Assembly: GCF_000632715.1 (NCBI RefSeq)
Contig: NZ_BAWO01000003.1
Span: forward strand, 1 to 64,000
Length of the DNA stretch: 64,000 nt
Reading direction: 5' to 3'
Origin: Parageobacillus caldoxylosilyticus NBRC 107762
GTDB taxonomy: Bacteria > Bacillota > Bacilli > Bacillales > Anoxybacillaceae
The notes beneath the pieces are model-generated. The model ran no database searches. It worked only from the letters and a program-made list of their open reading frames with translations, and was not told where the DNA came from. A program made the position numbers and the translations under genes. Positions 52,857 to 62,644 of this stretch are shown piece after piece. Positions within the stretch are counted from its first letter, which is position 1, and each line of letters begins with the position of its first letter.

Positions 52857-54167
52857 TTATAGGTTCAAATCTTTCACTTTTACGTCTCCAAGTACTGCAT
52901 CCGTTTCTTTGACGCGTTCGATATCAGCGCCGAGCGCGGCCAGTTTTTCGTGGAAGCGGACATAGCCGCGGTCAAGATGTCTTAATTCCGTCACACGCGT
53001 ATAGCCTTCCGCCGCCAAACCGGCTAAAATCAACGCTGCTGCGGCGCGCAAATCGGTCGCCGCCACTTCCGCGCCTTGCAAATTGCAAGGGCCATTAATA
53101 ATAACGGAACGTCCTTCAATTTTAATGTCAGCGTTCATACGGCGGAATTCTTCGACATGCATGAAACGGTTTTCAAATACCGTTTCCGTCACCATGCTCG
53201 TACCTTCCGCTTTCAAAAGCAATGCCATCATTTGCGATTGCATGTCGGTTGGAAAACCTGGATAAGGCATCGTTTTAATGTCGACCGCTTTTAATTTTTC
53301 CGGTCCAATGACTCGTACTCCATTTTTTTCTTCGATAATGGTGACACCCATTTCTTCCATTTTGGCAATCAGTGAGCTTAAATGTTCCGGAACGGCACCT
53401 TGCACGAGGACATTGCCGCCAGTAATGGCCGCTGCAACCATAAATGTACCTGCTTCAATGCGGTCCGGGATCACGGTATGTGTCGTGCCGGTTAATTCGT
53501 CTACACCTTCGATGCGAATCGTACCGGTGCCGGCACCGCGCACTTTGGCGCCCATTGCATTTAAAAAGTTGGCTAAGTCGACAATTTCCGGCTCTTTCGC
53601 GCAGTTTTCAATGATGGTGGTGCCCTCAGCCAACACAGCCGCCATCATAATATTTTCCGTTGCTCCAACGCTTGGAAAATCCAAATAAACTTTTGCCCCG
53701 CGCAATCTTCCTTTTACTTCGGCATCGATAAATCCGTTGCCCACTTTCACGGTCGCTCCCATTGCTTCAAATCCTTTTAAATGCTGGTCAATCGGGCGCG
53801 AACCGATGGCGCATCCTCCTGGCAGCGCGACGCGGGCTCGACCATTTCGCGCCAAGAGCGGACCCATGACGAGCACCGATGCCCGCATTTTCCGCACATA
53901 TTCAAACGGCGCTTCCATCTTTAACGGGCCGGTAGCGTCAACAGCGATCCTATTTTTTTCTATGTTTATGTCCACTTCTGCGCCTAAATAGCGGAGCACT
54001 TCACTAATTGTATATACATCGGAAAGAGCAGGCACATCATGAATCTCACTTTTTCCATTTGTCGCTAACAATGTTGCAGCGATAACAGGCAAAACGGCAT
54101 TTTTTGCTCCCTCTACTTTCACAGTGCCGCTCAACCGGTTTCCGCCACGGACGATAATCTTTTCCAA
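52857..54167 (-). CDS. murAA: UDP-GlcNAc 1-carboxyvinyltransferase MurAA
   Basis: First committed enzyme of peptidoglycan synthesis, transferring enolpyruvate from PEP to UDP-GlcNAc (436 aa, cytosolic). [17 protein letters not shown] (about 18-34) and the fosfomycin-sensitive Cys in [18 protein letters not shown] (Cys about 119); repeated EPT halves, [38 protein letters not shown] 54167 is chosen (GGAGGGGA 5 bases upstream; gives the exact B. subtilis length); the frame to 54230 overlaps ywmB. It follows ywmB, whose stop it overlooks by 31 bases, in the conserved ywmB-murAA-spoIID order. Confidence 0.96.
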   Translation of the reverse strand: MEKIIVRGGNRLSGTVKVEGAKNAVLPVIAATLLATNGKSEIHDVPALSDVYTISEVLRYLGAEVDINIEKNRIAVDATGPLKMEAPFEYVRKMRASVLVMGPLLARNGRARVALPGGCAIGSRPIDQHLKGFEAMGATVKVGNGFIDAEVKGRLRGAKVYLDFPSVGATENIMMAAVLAEGTTIIENCAKEPEIVDLANFLNAMGAKVRGAGTGTIRIEGVDELTGTTHTVIPDRIEAGTFMVAAAITGGNVLVQGAVPEHLSSLIAKMEEMGVTIIEEKNGVRVIGPEKLKAVDIKTMPYPGFPTDMQSQMMALLLKAEGTSMVTETVFENRFMHVEEFRRMNADIKIEGRSVIINGPCNLQGAEVAATDLRAAAALILAGLAAEGYTRVTELRHLDRGYVRFHEKLAALGADIERVKETDAVLGDVKVKDLNL

Positions 54168-54198
54168 GGTATTCCCCTCCGCGTCCAATTTCTCTATA

Positions 54199-54951
54199 TT
54201 AATATTCAATCGTAATGATTGGGGTTCCAATAACGACGGTTGTCTTGCCGCCCAATCTTTCTCTTAAGGCAATCTGCAAATTCATCGGATGGTTATTGGT
54301 TGGAAGAACGTTCTCCCACTGCCCAGTATATGCAGAGAGAGAAACAAGTGACTCTTCCTGCAAAGACTCGACTGGTGTTGCCTGAAACTCGCGTGATAAA
54401 TGTAATGCATAATCGAACAAACCACTTTCCATATTATCACTGAAATCTCCTTCAATACAAGTGAAAAATGTAGGTTGTTTCACAAATAGTTGTTTCGACT
54501 TTTTCTCTATTTTTTCGACCACTTCTTTCCATATTTTTTTATTCCAATGCAGTCCTTTGACTTCATAGAGGATATACGTCTGTGATTGGTTATTTGTGAC
54601 CGTCCTAACGAGCTGAATTTTTTCTTGAAAGAAGGGGTGTTGATACGTGCCGGTTGCTTTTTGCATATGGTGGTTTGTGTCGAAAGACCAGTGAAAAGCG
54701 CGGTTTTCTTTCTTCAATTCCTCTAGCTTTTTGAAAAATGCCGCATCATTTTCAATATAGTGGGCATACTCTCTTGTGTAAACGGTCCATTGCCGAATGT
54801 CCGCTCCGTTATTTTCGAGGACGCGCGCGATCGTTTTCACCGGCTGAAGCGACCCGTTCCCCATTGCTTCTCCCGACTTGTATTGGCACATGCCGAGGAT
54901 GACGAACAACGCCAATAAAAAAGTGAAGGCGCAGGCTTGTCCTTTTTTCAT
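54199..54951 (-). CDS. ywmB: YwmB-family protein
   Basis: 250 aa with an N-terminal signal or anchor (about 4-22) and a DUF1779-type domain ([40 protein letters not shown], ending [13 protein letters not shown]). The fold is described as TATA-binding-protein-like; the role is unknown, but it is kept next to murAA across Bacillus. ATG 54951 follows AGAGGAAGTGAAACGGAT. A near-perfect cre box lies about 85-100 bases upstream. Confidence 0.9.
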   Translation of the reverse strand: MKKGQACAFTFLLALFVILGMCQYKSGEAMGNGSLQPVKTIARVLENNGADIRQWTVYTREYAHYIENDAAFFKKLEELKKENRAFHWSFDTNHHMQKATGTYQHPFFQEKIQLVRTVTNNQSQTYILYEVKGLHWNKKIWKEVVEKIEKKSKQLFVKQPTFFTCIEGDFSDNMESGLFDYALHLSREFQATPVESLQEESLVSLSAYTGQWENVLPTNNHPMNLQIALRERLGGKTTVVIGTPIITIEY

Positions 54952-55035
54952 ATCCGTTTCACTTCCTCTCCTTACCTGTTATTGTTGCCAGATCGGAAGT
55001 GAACATACATAAAAAAAATCGACAAAACGAAAAAA

Positions 55036-55049
55036 TGTAAGCGCTATCA
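55036..55049. promoter_or_regulatory. CcpA (cre) box match upstream of ywmB-murAA
   Basis: TGTAAGCGCTATCA fits the cre consensus TGWAANCGNTNWCA at every position. It lies in the gap between ywzB and ywmB. Its relation to the promoter is unclear because no firm -35/-10 was identified. Confidence 0.55.
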
Positions 55050-55085
55050 ATACAGGCAAGAGAACGAAAAAAGACGAGTAATGAC

Positions 55086-55328
55086 TTACTCGCCTCGAAA
55101 GAGAAACGGAAGTTGTGTCGACCATGATAAATAGTCGAGAAAAAAGTTGGCGACTGTCGAACCGATCGCGATCGTCAATAAAATGTAAAGCAGACGTCCT
55201 TGAAAGACGCGGTTTGGCTTGATCATCGCCTCGAGCCGTACCCCTTGCAGCGTCCACCATGTAACGGCGATAAAGGCAAGATGGACAATAATGCTCACTA
55301 ACGCTTGCTGGCCCAGTATCGGCATCAT
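55086..55328 (-). CDS. ywzB: YwzB-family small membrane protein (DUF1146)
   Basis: 80 aa with two membrane helices (about 8-27 and 46-64) and the family pattern WWTLQGVRLEAMIKP, GRLLYILLTIAIGSTVANFF, DYLSWSTQLPFLF. Function unknown. In Bacillus it stands near the ATP synthase and ywmB; here the complex I operon precedes it. GAGGTGAAAAGC precedes ATG 55328; the next codon is also ATG. Confidence 0.9.
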   Translation of the reverse strand: MMPILGQQALVSIIVHLAFIAVTWWTLQGVRLEAMIKPNRVFQGRLLYILLTIAIGSTVANFFLDYLSWSTQLPFLFRGE

Positions 55329-55385
55329 TGCTTTTCACCTCTTTCTGCCGCGCAATTGGCGGCCTATTCGTCGATAAACAACAAA

Positions 55386-55407
55386 AGAAGGGGAAATTTC
55401 CCCTTCT
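55386..55407 (-). terminator. Terminator of the nuo operon
   Basis: AGAAGGGGAAA/TTTCCCCTTCT perfect stem followed by TTTGTTGTTT on the minus strand, 10 bases past the nuoN stop. Confidence 0.9.
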
Positions 55408-55416
55408 ATTGTAACG

Positions 55417-56925
55417 TTATTGCAGGAAATCGCCAAAGTGTTCGAACTGGGCGAGAACCTGGTACGCCAAACTCGGGAAAATGCCGAATAGCAGCGTGCC
55501 AAACGCGCAAAGCACAACGGTAACCGTCAGCCCGACCGGCAGTTTGACCGATGCTGCTTCGTCGGCAGGGCGGAAGAAAATTTGCACAAACACGCCGAAG
55601 TAGTAGACGTAGGATACAACCGTGGTGGCGATCATCACCGCGGCGAGCATGTAATGGCCGGGCTCGGTCATCAATGCGCCGAGGAAAATGTTAAGCTTGC
55701 CGATAAAACCGGCCGTACCCGGGATGCCGGCCAGCGACAGCAGGAAAATTCCCATCGATACCGCAAGCAGCGGATTCCGCTGATACAGGCCGGCAAAATG
55801 GATCATATCGTCGGAGTCCGCTTCATCCGACAGGCGCTGGATGATGGCAAACGCGCCAACGTTCATCAGTACATAGGCGAGCAAATAAAACCAGATCGAG
55901 TCGATCATCACCCATGACATCGCGGCAAACCCGACAAGGAGATAGCCGGCGTGGGCGATGCTCGAATACGCAAACAGACGCTTCATGCTCCGCTGTCTTA
56001 ACGCGACCGTATTGCCGATGATCATCGTAAGGCCGGCTAATACGGCGATATAATTTTGCATCGACAACAAAAGCGAAGATGGATCTTTTCCATGCGCAGG
56101 CGCAGCGGCAAAAATCGTAATAAACAACCGCAGCAGGATGACAAAACCGGCTGTTTTTGAAACGACGCTTAAAAATGCCGTCACCGGCGTCGGCGCTCCT
56201 TGATAGACGTCCGGTGCCCACATATGGAACGGGACGGACGAAATTTTAAACGACAGACCGACGAGCAGCAGGAGAAAGGCAAGCGCAAGCAGGTATTGGT
56301 AGTTGCTGTCTGCCAGCTTTTGCACTTCGAACGCCATTTCTTTCAAATTCGTCGTGCCGGTTAACCCGAAAATATAGCTCATGCCAAACAGCGTGATCGC
56401 TGTTGCAATGCCGCCGCTAATGACATATTTCAGCGCGGATTCGTTGGATTGCGCCGACGTCTTGCGGATTCCCGCCAAAATATACGAGGAAACGGACAAC
56501 AGCTCCAGCCCGACAAACAACGTAATCAAATCGCCGCTCGAAGCCATGATCATCGCGCCGAGCAGCGCGCAAAGGAGCAAATAGTAAAACTCGCCGCGAT
56601 GCGAAAGCCCTTCTTTTGGACGGTAATCGAGCGCAAGCAGGAGGCAAAGCGCCCCTCCGGCCAGTACCAGCAGCTTAAACGCCTTGCTGAAGGAATCGAT
56701 TCGAAACGTATCGTACAAAATCGACACTGGTTTTGCCGGAATGAGCCCTGCGGTCGCGATCAGCGCGATGACGACGCCGACCACCGCGATCCACGCAAGC
56801 GGGCGCCGGTTTTTATCATTTGGCATCCATAAATCGGCCAGCGAGAGAATGAGCGCCGTGATCAAAACGATAAACTCCGGTGTCATCATGCTCCATTTGT
56901 ATTGCAATAAGGTATGCATGCTCAT
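55417..56925 (-). CDS. nuoN: NADH-quinone oxidoreductase subunit N
   Basis: Proton-pumping antiporter-like membrane subunit of complex I (502 aa, about 14 helices). Conserved charged helix residues occur in SSGDLITLFVGLELLSVSSY (Glu about 134), ESALKYVISGG and HMWAPDVYQGAPTPVTAFLS (Lys/His pathway residues follow). ATG 56925 has AGGAGGG 8 bases upstream, and that site overlaps the end of nuoM. Last gene of the operon; a strong terminator follows. Confidence 0.96.
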   Translation of the reverse strand: MSMHTLLQYKWSMMTPEFIVLITALILSLADLWMPNDKNRRPLAWIAVVGVVIALIATAGLIPAKPVSILYDTFRIDSFSKAFKLLVLAGGALCLLLALDYRPKEGLSHRGEFYYLLLCALLGAMIMASSGDLITLFVGLELLSVSSYILAGIRKTSAQSNESALKYVISGGIATAITLFGMSYIFGLTGTTNLKEMAFEVQKLADSNYQYLLALAFLLLLVGLSFKISSVPFHMWAPDVYQGAPTPVTAFLSVVSKTAGFVILLRLFITIFAAAPAHGKDPSSLLLSMQNYIAVLAGLTMIIGNTVALRQRSMKRLFAYSSIAHAGYLLVGFAAMSWVMIDSIWFYLLAYVLMNVGAFAIIQRLSDEADSDDMIHFAGLYQRNPLLAVSMGIFLLSLAGIPGTAGFIGKLNIFLGALMTEPGHYMLAAVMIATTVVSYVYYFGVFVQIFFRPADEAASVKLPVGLTVTVVLCAFGTLLFGIFPSLAYQVLAQFEHFGDFLQ

Positions 56926-56930
56926 CTCTC

Positions 56931-58457
56931 TCACCCTCCTAACCCATTCATCATCATTTCAATCGCCGCTTGCAATGGCTTCGCTAACATGTACGGATAA
57001 ACGCCGACGGAGACAATGAGCACGAGCAAAATGAACACCGGAATCGCTTCGATCGTGCTCATATCGAGCGCTTGTACGTCATTGCGCATAGACGGGCCAA
57101 ACGTCATATTCAATACGGCGCGCAGCATGTAAACGGCGGTCATAATGATGCCAAGCGTGCCAATCGCGGCGACAACAGGTTTCGTTTGGAACAGCCCTAA
57201 AAAAGCAGTAAATTCGCTGATAAATCCCGACATTCCCGGCAGGCCAAGCGATGCCATCGCTCCGGCGAGCAAACACCCTGCCGTCAGCGGCATCACTTTC
57301 GCAAGCCCGCCCAAACGGTCGATCGTGGTCGTACTCGTCCGTTCGTATAAAATGCTGACGAGCAGGAACAGGAACGCGGCAATCAACCCGTGGGAAACGG
57401 CCTGGAAGATGGCGCCTTGAATCCCCGCTTCATTCAGCGCGCCTAATCCGATCAATATAATCCCCATATGCGAAACGCTCGAATAGGCGAGCACCATTTT
57501 GAATTCCTCTTGCACGAACGCTAAAAATGCTCCATACAATAGGTTGATGACCCCTAATACGGCAATCCAAAAGGCGAAATGACGAAACTGATCGGGAAAC
57601 AGTCCGATGCCAAAGCGAATGAGACCGTACGCCCCAATTTTTAAGAGCACGCCGGCGTGCAGCATGACGATCGATGGCGGCGCTTCGACATGGACGCGCA
57701 GCATCCAGCGGTGGAACGGTACGATCGGCAGTTTAATGCCAAAGGCGATAAACAAAGCGACAAACAACCATAATCGAAGCTCCTCAGAAAGCGGTGCAAT
57801 CAGCTGCGCCTGTGCCACCGGATTGTGCAGCATTTCGTTTAACAGCTCGAGATTCGACGTTCCGGTGCGGGCAAATAACACAAGGATGACAATGAGCAAA
57901 ATCGCTGAACCAAGCCCGTTGTACAGCAAGTAGCTGTAGGCGGCGCGCTCCCGGTCAAACCCGCCCCACTTGCCGACTAAAAAGAACATCGGAACGAGCG
58001 TCATTTCCAAAAAGATAAAGAACAAAATCATATTTCCTGCTGCAAATACGCCAAGCATGCCGATCTCCAGCAAGAGAAAGAGCTGAAAATAGCCTTTCCA
58101 TTCTTTTTTAATGTGAATGGAAGCAGCGGCGGCAAGCGTCGTCAATAATGAGGTCAAGACGATCATCACGAGCGAAAAGCCATCGATATTCAGCTCATAG
58201 CGGACCAAGTATGTCGACTCGGTAAGAAACGGAAAATCAGTGAAGCGAACCCAATCATGCTTTTCCGCCAAATGCTCGAGGCGATAGCCTCGCAAATATT
58301 GCCAAAAGGCAAATAGCGATAAAAGAAGCGGCGGCAGCGTCGATAAAAAGCCGAGCAGTTTGACCGTCCGCTCTTGCGTCTTAGGCACAAACGCAAGCAG
58401 AATCATGCCAAGCAGCGGGGAGAAGATTAAGAGTGACAGAAAGTACGTTCCATTCAT
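56931..58457 (-). CDS. nuoM: NADH-quinone oxidoreductase subunit M
   Basis: Antiporter-like proton-pumping subunit (508 aa, about 14 helices). FIFLEMTLVPMFFLVGKWGG (Glu of helix 5), GIKLPIVPFHRWMLRVHVEA, AYSSVSHMGIILIGLGALNE and LPGMSGFISEFTAFLGLF. Its ATG overlaps the nuoL stop by one base (TAATG). Confidence 0.96.
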   Translation of the reverse strand: MNGTYFLSLLIFSPLLGMILLAFVPKTQERTVKLLGFLSTLPPLLLSLFAFWQYLRGYRLEHLAEKHDWVRFTDFPFLTESTYLVRYELNIDGFSLVMIVLTSLLTTLAAAASIHIKKEWKGYFQLFLLLEIGMLGVFAAGNMILFFIFLEMTLVPMFFLVGKWGGFDRERAAYSYLLYNGLGSAILLIVILVLFARTGTSNLELLNEMLHNPVAQAQLIAPLSEELRLWLFVALFIAFGIKLPIVPFHRWMLRVHVEAPPSIVMLHAGVLLKIGAYGLIRFGIGLFPDQFRHFAFWIAVLGVINLLYGAFLAFVQEEFKMVLAYSSVSHMGIILIGLGALNEAGIQGAIFQAVSHGLIAAFLFLLVSILYERTSTTTIDRLGGLAKVMPLTAGCLLAGAMASLGLPGMSGFISEFTAFLGLFQTKPVVAAIGTLGIIMTAVYMLRAVLNMTFGPSMRNDVQALDMSTIEAIPVFILLVLIVSVGVYPYMLAKPLQAAIEMMMNGLGG

Positions 58458-60310
58458 TATAAGTACCCCCCTGTGAACGCGAGAATGACGACGAGAAGCG
58501 CAAGGCCGACAAACGTAACAGCGCCGTACATTTGCACTTGCCCGTTTTGCATTCGCGACCCGAGCGATGCGGACGTATGGACTGTCGCGGCGATCAAGCG
58601 GGCAATGCCTTCGACGACAAAGCGGTCTATATACGAGAGTAATAGACTGATTGCCGTTGCCGCATAGCCAACGGTGCGCATATACAACTCATCGATGTAA
58701 TACTTATTCCACAGCAAGCTGTACGTATACGGAACGCGCGAACTGAGCCAATCCCGCGCAAGCGATCGTTTTCCGTACATAAGCCACGCCAGGAAAATGC
58801 CGAGCAAGGAAACTGCCGTCGCTACCGCCATAATCCAGCCTGGCGCTGTTTCATGCGCATAGGCGCCGTCTGTCAGCCAATCGCCAAGAAAGGTGCCGAA
58901 CCAAGGGGTATGAACGTACCCGGCGGCAACAGCGAGCACGGCGAGCACGATCATCGGCAGCGTCATCACTGCCGGCGCTTCATGAACGTCTTTTTCATCA
59001 TGCCGCTTTTCCCCGCCAAAGACGAGGAAAAAGAGGCGGAACATGTAAAACGCGGTGAAAAAGGCGGTTACCACCGCGATCCAGAACAAGGCGACATGCC
59101 CGTGCGTCCAGGCGGCCACCAAAATTTCATCCTTGCTGAAAAATCCGGAGAAGAGCGGGACGCCGCTAATCGCTAACGTGCCGATGAGGAACAGCGGTCC
59201 AGTAAGCGGCATTTTCCGCCAAAGCCCGCCCATTTTTTCAATGTCTTGCGTATGGACGGCATGAATGACGCTTCCCGCCGCTAAAAACAAGAGCGCTTTG
59301 AAAAACGCATGGGTCGTTAAATGGAAGATGCCTGCCACATAGCTGCCAGAGCCGAGCGCCAGCATCATGTAGCCGAGCTGGCTCACCGTCGAATAGGCGA
59401 GCACCCGTTTGATGTCGGTCTGCACCAAACCAATCGTAGCGGCAAAAAGCGCCGTAAATCCCCCGACCACTGCCACTGTTAACATCGCCGTTTCGCTCGC
59501 TTCATATAGCGGGAACAAGGCAGCGACTAAGTAAACCCCGGCAGCGACCATCGTGGCCGCGTGGATTAATGCCGACACCGGCGTCGGGCCTTCCATCGCG
59601 TCCGGCAGCCATGTATGGAGCGGGAACTGGCCCGATTTTCCGACGGCGCCGATGAAAATCAAGATCGCCGTTAAGGTCACCATCGTCTGCGACAGCGTGC
59701 CGTCTTCTGCTGCTCGGAAAATATCGTCGTATGCAAAACTGCCAACTTGCCAGAATAATAGAATCATGCCGATGAAAAAGCCGACATCGCCGATGCGTGT
59801 CATAATAAACGCTTTTTTGGCAGCTGCCTTTGCTTCCTCTTTATAGAAGTAAAAACCGATTAATAGAAACGAACCGAGGCCGACAAGTTCCCAAAACACG
59901 TACGTCTGCAGCAAATTCGGCGAAAGCACAAGGCCAAGCATCGCAAAGGTGAACAGCCCCAAATACGCATAGAAAACGGAGAAGCGCTCGTCCCCATGCA
60001 TGTATCCTTTCGAATAGATATGTACGAGAAAGCTGACGAGAGAGACAACGACGAGCATCCATGCGTTTAGCGCCGTCACCGCAAACCCGGCCGTTAATTT
60101 CACGCTGCCGATGGTCAGCCATACATGTTCCGCTTTGTACGTCGAACCGCCGAGGCGGTCAAACAGCACGGCGAGTGAGAGGAGAAAGGAAAGCAGCGTC
60201 ATAAGGATGCCGACGTATGCGCTCGTTTCTTTCATTTTTTTCCCTACTGCTAACAAGAAAAAAAAGGAAAACAACGGAAAAAGCGGTACGATCCAGGCAA
60301 TTTCCATCAT
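58457..60310 (-). CDS. nuoL: NADH-quinone oxidoreductase subunit L
   Basis: Largest antiporter-like subunit (617 aa): about 14 core helices plus the long lateral C-terminal helix and an extra anchor helix. FWELVGLGSFLLIGFYFYK, GKSGQFPLHTWLPDAMEGPT, ALIHAATMVAAGVYLVAALF, AYSTVSQLGYMMLALGSGSY. ATG 60310 is chosen (AAAGGGGA 10 bases upstream); a frame to 60370 reaches back into the nuoK gap with no better site, and the following ATG is also possible. Confidence 0.96.
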   Translation of the reverse strand: MMEIAWIVPLFPLFSFFFLLAVGKKMKETSAYVGILMTLLSFLLSLAVLFDRLGGSTYKAEHVWLTIGSVKLTAGFAVTALNAWMLVVVSLVSFLVHIYSKGYMHGDERFSVFYAYLGLFTFAMLGLVLSPNLLQTYVFWELVGLGSFLLIGFYFYKEEAKAAAKKAFIMTRIGDVGFFIGMILLFWQVGSFAYDDIFRAAEDGTLSQTMVTLTAILIFIGAVGKSGQFPLHTWLPDAMEGPTPVSALIHAATMVAAGVYLVAALFPLYEASETAMLTVAVVGGFTALFAATIGLVQTDIKRVLAYSTVSQLGYMMLALGSGSYVAGIFHLTTHAFFKALLFLAAGSVIHAVHTQDIEKMGGLWRKMPLTGPLFLIGTLAISGVPLFSGFFSKDEILVAAWTHGHVALFWIAVVTAFFTAFYMFRLFFLVFGGEKRHDEKDVHEAPAVMTLPMIVLAVLAVAAGYVHTPWFGTFLGDWLTDGAYAHETAPGWIMAVATAVSLLGIFLAWLMYGKRSLARDWLSSRVPYTYSLLWNKYYIDELYMRTVGYAATAISLLLSYIDRFVVEGIARLIAATVHTSASLGSRMQNGQVQMYGAVTFVGLALLVVILAFTGGYL

Positions 60311-60378
60311 GATATCACAGTCCCCTTTTATGAAGAGCTTTTTTCGGCAAAAGCTCTTTTCATTTTCCACCCTATTTT

Positions 60379-60693
60379 TTAATGCTTTAGCGAATCGATC
60401 TCGTCGATATGCACCGTTTTGCGGTTGCGGTAAAGCGCCATTAACGCCGCCAGGCCCACCGCCGCTTCAGCCGCCGCTACCGTGATCGTAAACAGCGCAA
60501 AAATCTGCCCGGTAATGCCGGGATGGGCCCCGTATTTGGCAAACGCCACTAAATTAATATTGACCGCATTCAGCATTAATTCAATGCAAATAAGGACAAT
60601 GACGGTATTTCGCTTCGTCAGCGCGCCGTACAGACCGATGCAAAACAAAATGAGCGCTAACACGAGATATACAGATAAAGAAACGGAGCTCAT
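60379..60693 (-). CDS. nuoK: NADH-quinone oxidoreductase subunit K
   Basis: Three-helix membrane subunit (104 aa) with the conserved glutamates in [20 protein letters not shown] (about 34-53) and [17 protein letters not shown]. Its ATG overlaps the nuoJ stop by four bases (ATGA). Confidence 0.96.
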   Translation of the reverse strand: MSSVSLSVYLVLALILFCIGLYGALTKRNTVIVLICIELMLNAVNINLVAFAKYGAHPGITGQIFALFTITVAAAEAAVGLAALMALYRNRKTVHIDEIDSLKH

Positions 60694-61211
60694 GATTTCG
60701 GTGCCCCCTCATCATCTTTTTTCGCCAGTATAATTGCCCCGACGAGCGCGACAAGCAAAATGACGGACGCAATTTCAAACGGAATTGTATAATGGGAATA
60801 TAGCGCCATACCGATTTGCTCCGTATTGTTTTCATGGAGGCGGGCGCCTTCCTCGCCAAAATCAAGGCGATAAACGCCGAGATACACGGCGATGCCAAAG
60901 GCGAAGACGGCGATGGCGGTGAGCGCTTTGCGCCAAAATCCGCCCGTTGTCGTTTTTTCTCCCTCTTCTTCCTGATGGCGCGTCAGCATGATGCCAAACA
61001 GCATCATAATGGTGACGGCCCCAGAATAAATCAATACTTGCACGACGGCGACAAACTCCGCCGATAAAAGCACATACAGCCCTGCGATGCTGATAAAGGT
61101 GAAGACGAGCGCGATGACCATGTGAACGACTTTGGTTAAGTTGAGCATCAACACCCCGCCGGTAATGGCAACGAGGGCGAGCGCTAAAAAGGCGAGATAT
61201 TCTCCGCTCAC
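60690..61211 (-). CDS. nuoJ: NADH-quinone oxidoreductase subunit J
   Basis: Five-helix membrane subunit (173 aa). [40 protein letters not shown] and [11 protein letters not shown] carry the family pattern; the tail helix [20 protein letters not shown] ends it. It overlaps nuoI by four bases and nuoK by four. Confidence 0.95.
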   Translation of the reverse strand: MSGEYLAFLALALVAITGGVLMLNLTKVVHMVIALVFTFISIAGLYVLLSAEFVAVVQVLIYSGAVTIMMLFGIMLTRHQEEEGEKTTTGGFWRKALTAIAVFAFGIAVYLGVYRLDFGEEGARLHENNTEQIGMALYSHYTIPFEIASVILLVALVGAIILAKKDDEGAPKS

Positions 61212-61627
61212 GGCTTATTCTCCTTTCGAATGTTGGTATCGTTCTCATCGAGCCATGCCAAATCTTTATAAAGGGCATCGCGGCTGTATTCAGCCAGCTC
61301 GAAATTGTTGGTCATGACAATGGCTTCTGTCGGACATACCTCGGTGCAAAGATCGCATAAAATACAGATCTCAAAGTTAATGCTGTACGTATCAATAATT
61401 TTTCCTTTTTTCGTCGGATCCGGGTGCTTTTTCCCCGTCAGCTGAATACAGTCCGTCGGGCAAATATTGGCACATTGGTTGCAAACAATGCATTTTTCCG
61501 GATAAAACTTTTGAATGCCACGGAACCGGTCCGGAAGCGGAAGCGGTTCGTTCGGATAGTCGTACGTAACTTTTTCTTGCGTCAAATTTTTTAACGTATA
61601 CGCCAATCCTTTGGCCAACCCGATCAT
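61208..61627 (-). CDS. nuoI: NADH-quinone oxidoreductase subunit I
   Basis: Ferredoxin-like peripheral arm subunit (139 aa) holding the two 4Fe-4S clusters N6a/N6b: CIVCNQCANICPTDCIQL and CILCDLCTEVCPTEAIVM. The N-terminal amphipathic stretch (MIGLAKGLAYTLKNL) sits on the membrane. ATG 61627 is chosen (GGGG 8 bases upstream); a GTG at 61636 overlaps that site. Confidence 0.96.
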   Translation of the reverse strand: MIGLAKGLAYTLKNLTQEKVTYDYPNEPLPLPDRFRGIQKFYPEKCIVCNQCANICPTDCIQLTGKKHPDPTKKGKIIDTYSINFEICILCDLCTEVCPTEAIVMTNNFELAEYSRDALYKDLAWLDENDTNIRKENKP

Positions 61628-61645
61628 GCCTGTCACCCCATTCGA

Positions 61646-62644
61646 TTAGAAAAATAGTTCTTTCACCAATGCCGTCACAAAGATATTGGCAAGCGCAACG
61701 GGAAACAATACTTTCCAGCCTAATTCCATCAGCTGATCGGCCCGCAGGCGCGGAAAGGTCGCGCGGAACCAAATGAGAACGAACACGACGACGCTGAATT
61801 TGAGCGCAAACCAAACCGGCCCTGGAATAAAGCCTAAAAACATGACCGGATGCCAGCCGCCTAAAAATAGGATCGTCGTCAGGGCGGCCATGGCAAAAAG
61901 GTACACGTACTCAGCAAGCATAAAGAACGCCCAGCGGAAACCGGAATATTCGACGTGAAATCCGGCAACCAGCTCGGATTCCGCTTCCGGCAAGTCGAAC
62001 GGCGTGCGGTTTAGCTCCGAGACGGCCGCGATGAGAAACACGATAAACGCGACTGGCTGTGTAAAAATGTACCATACGTTTTTCTGCGCTTCAACAATAT
62101 CGTTTAAGTTTAAACTTCCTGTCAGCAGTACGACGCCAAGCACGGACATCACGAGCGGAATTTCATAGGAGATCATTTGCGCCGCTGCGCGCATGCCGCC
62201 AATGAGCGCGTATTTATTGTTCGATGCCCATCCGCCGGTAACGACGCCGATCGTCGTCAGCCCCGAAACGGCAATGTAATAAAGCAGGCCGACGCCGATA
62301 TCGGCAAACTGAAACGCATCAGTAAACGGCAGCACCGCCAATACCATAAATGCCGGCGCAAAGGCAAGGATCGGCGCCAAAATGAACAACGGCCGGTCTG
62401 CCGCTTTCGGAATCGTGTCTTCTTTCAGCAGCAGCTTCAATACGTCCGCCACCGTTTGCAAAAGCCCCCAGCGGCCGCCGACTTGGTTTGGGCCGTAGCG
62501 GCCTTGCATAAAGCCCATCACTTTCCGTTCCGCCAAAATGCCGTACGTAACAAAGGCAAGCACCATCAATAGCAGCGCAGCGCCCAGCCCGAAAAAAATG
62601 GCCACATTCGTCCAGCTTGGGACGGAATTCAGCAATTGTTCCAT
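61646..62644 (-). CDS. nuoH: NADH-quinone oxidoreductase subunit H
   Basis: Membrane subunit at the quinone-site interface (332 aa, eight helices). LAERKVMGFMQGRYGPNQVG, GWASNNKYALIGGMRAAAQM ISYEIPL and SELNRTPFDLPEAESELVAG are family hallmarks. It directly follows nuoD with a one-base TAATG overlap; nuoE, nuoF and nuoG do not lie between them. Confidence 0.96.
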   Translation of the reverse strand: MEQLLNSVPSWTNVAIFFGLGAALLLMVLAFVTYGILAERKVMGFMQGRYGPNQVGGRWGLLQTVADVLKLLLKEDTIPKAADRPLFILAPILAFAPAFMVLAVLPFTDAFQFADIGVGLLYYIAVSGLTTIGVVTGGWASNNKYALIGGMRAAAQMISYEIPLVMSVLGVVLLTGSLNLNDIVEAQKNVWYIFTQPVAFIVFLIAAVSELNRTPFDLPEAESELVAGFHVEYSGFRWAFFMLAEYVYLFAMAALTTILFLGGWHPVMFLGFIPGPVWFALKFSVVVFVLIWFRATFPRLRADQLMELGWKVLFPVALANIFVTALVKELFF

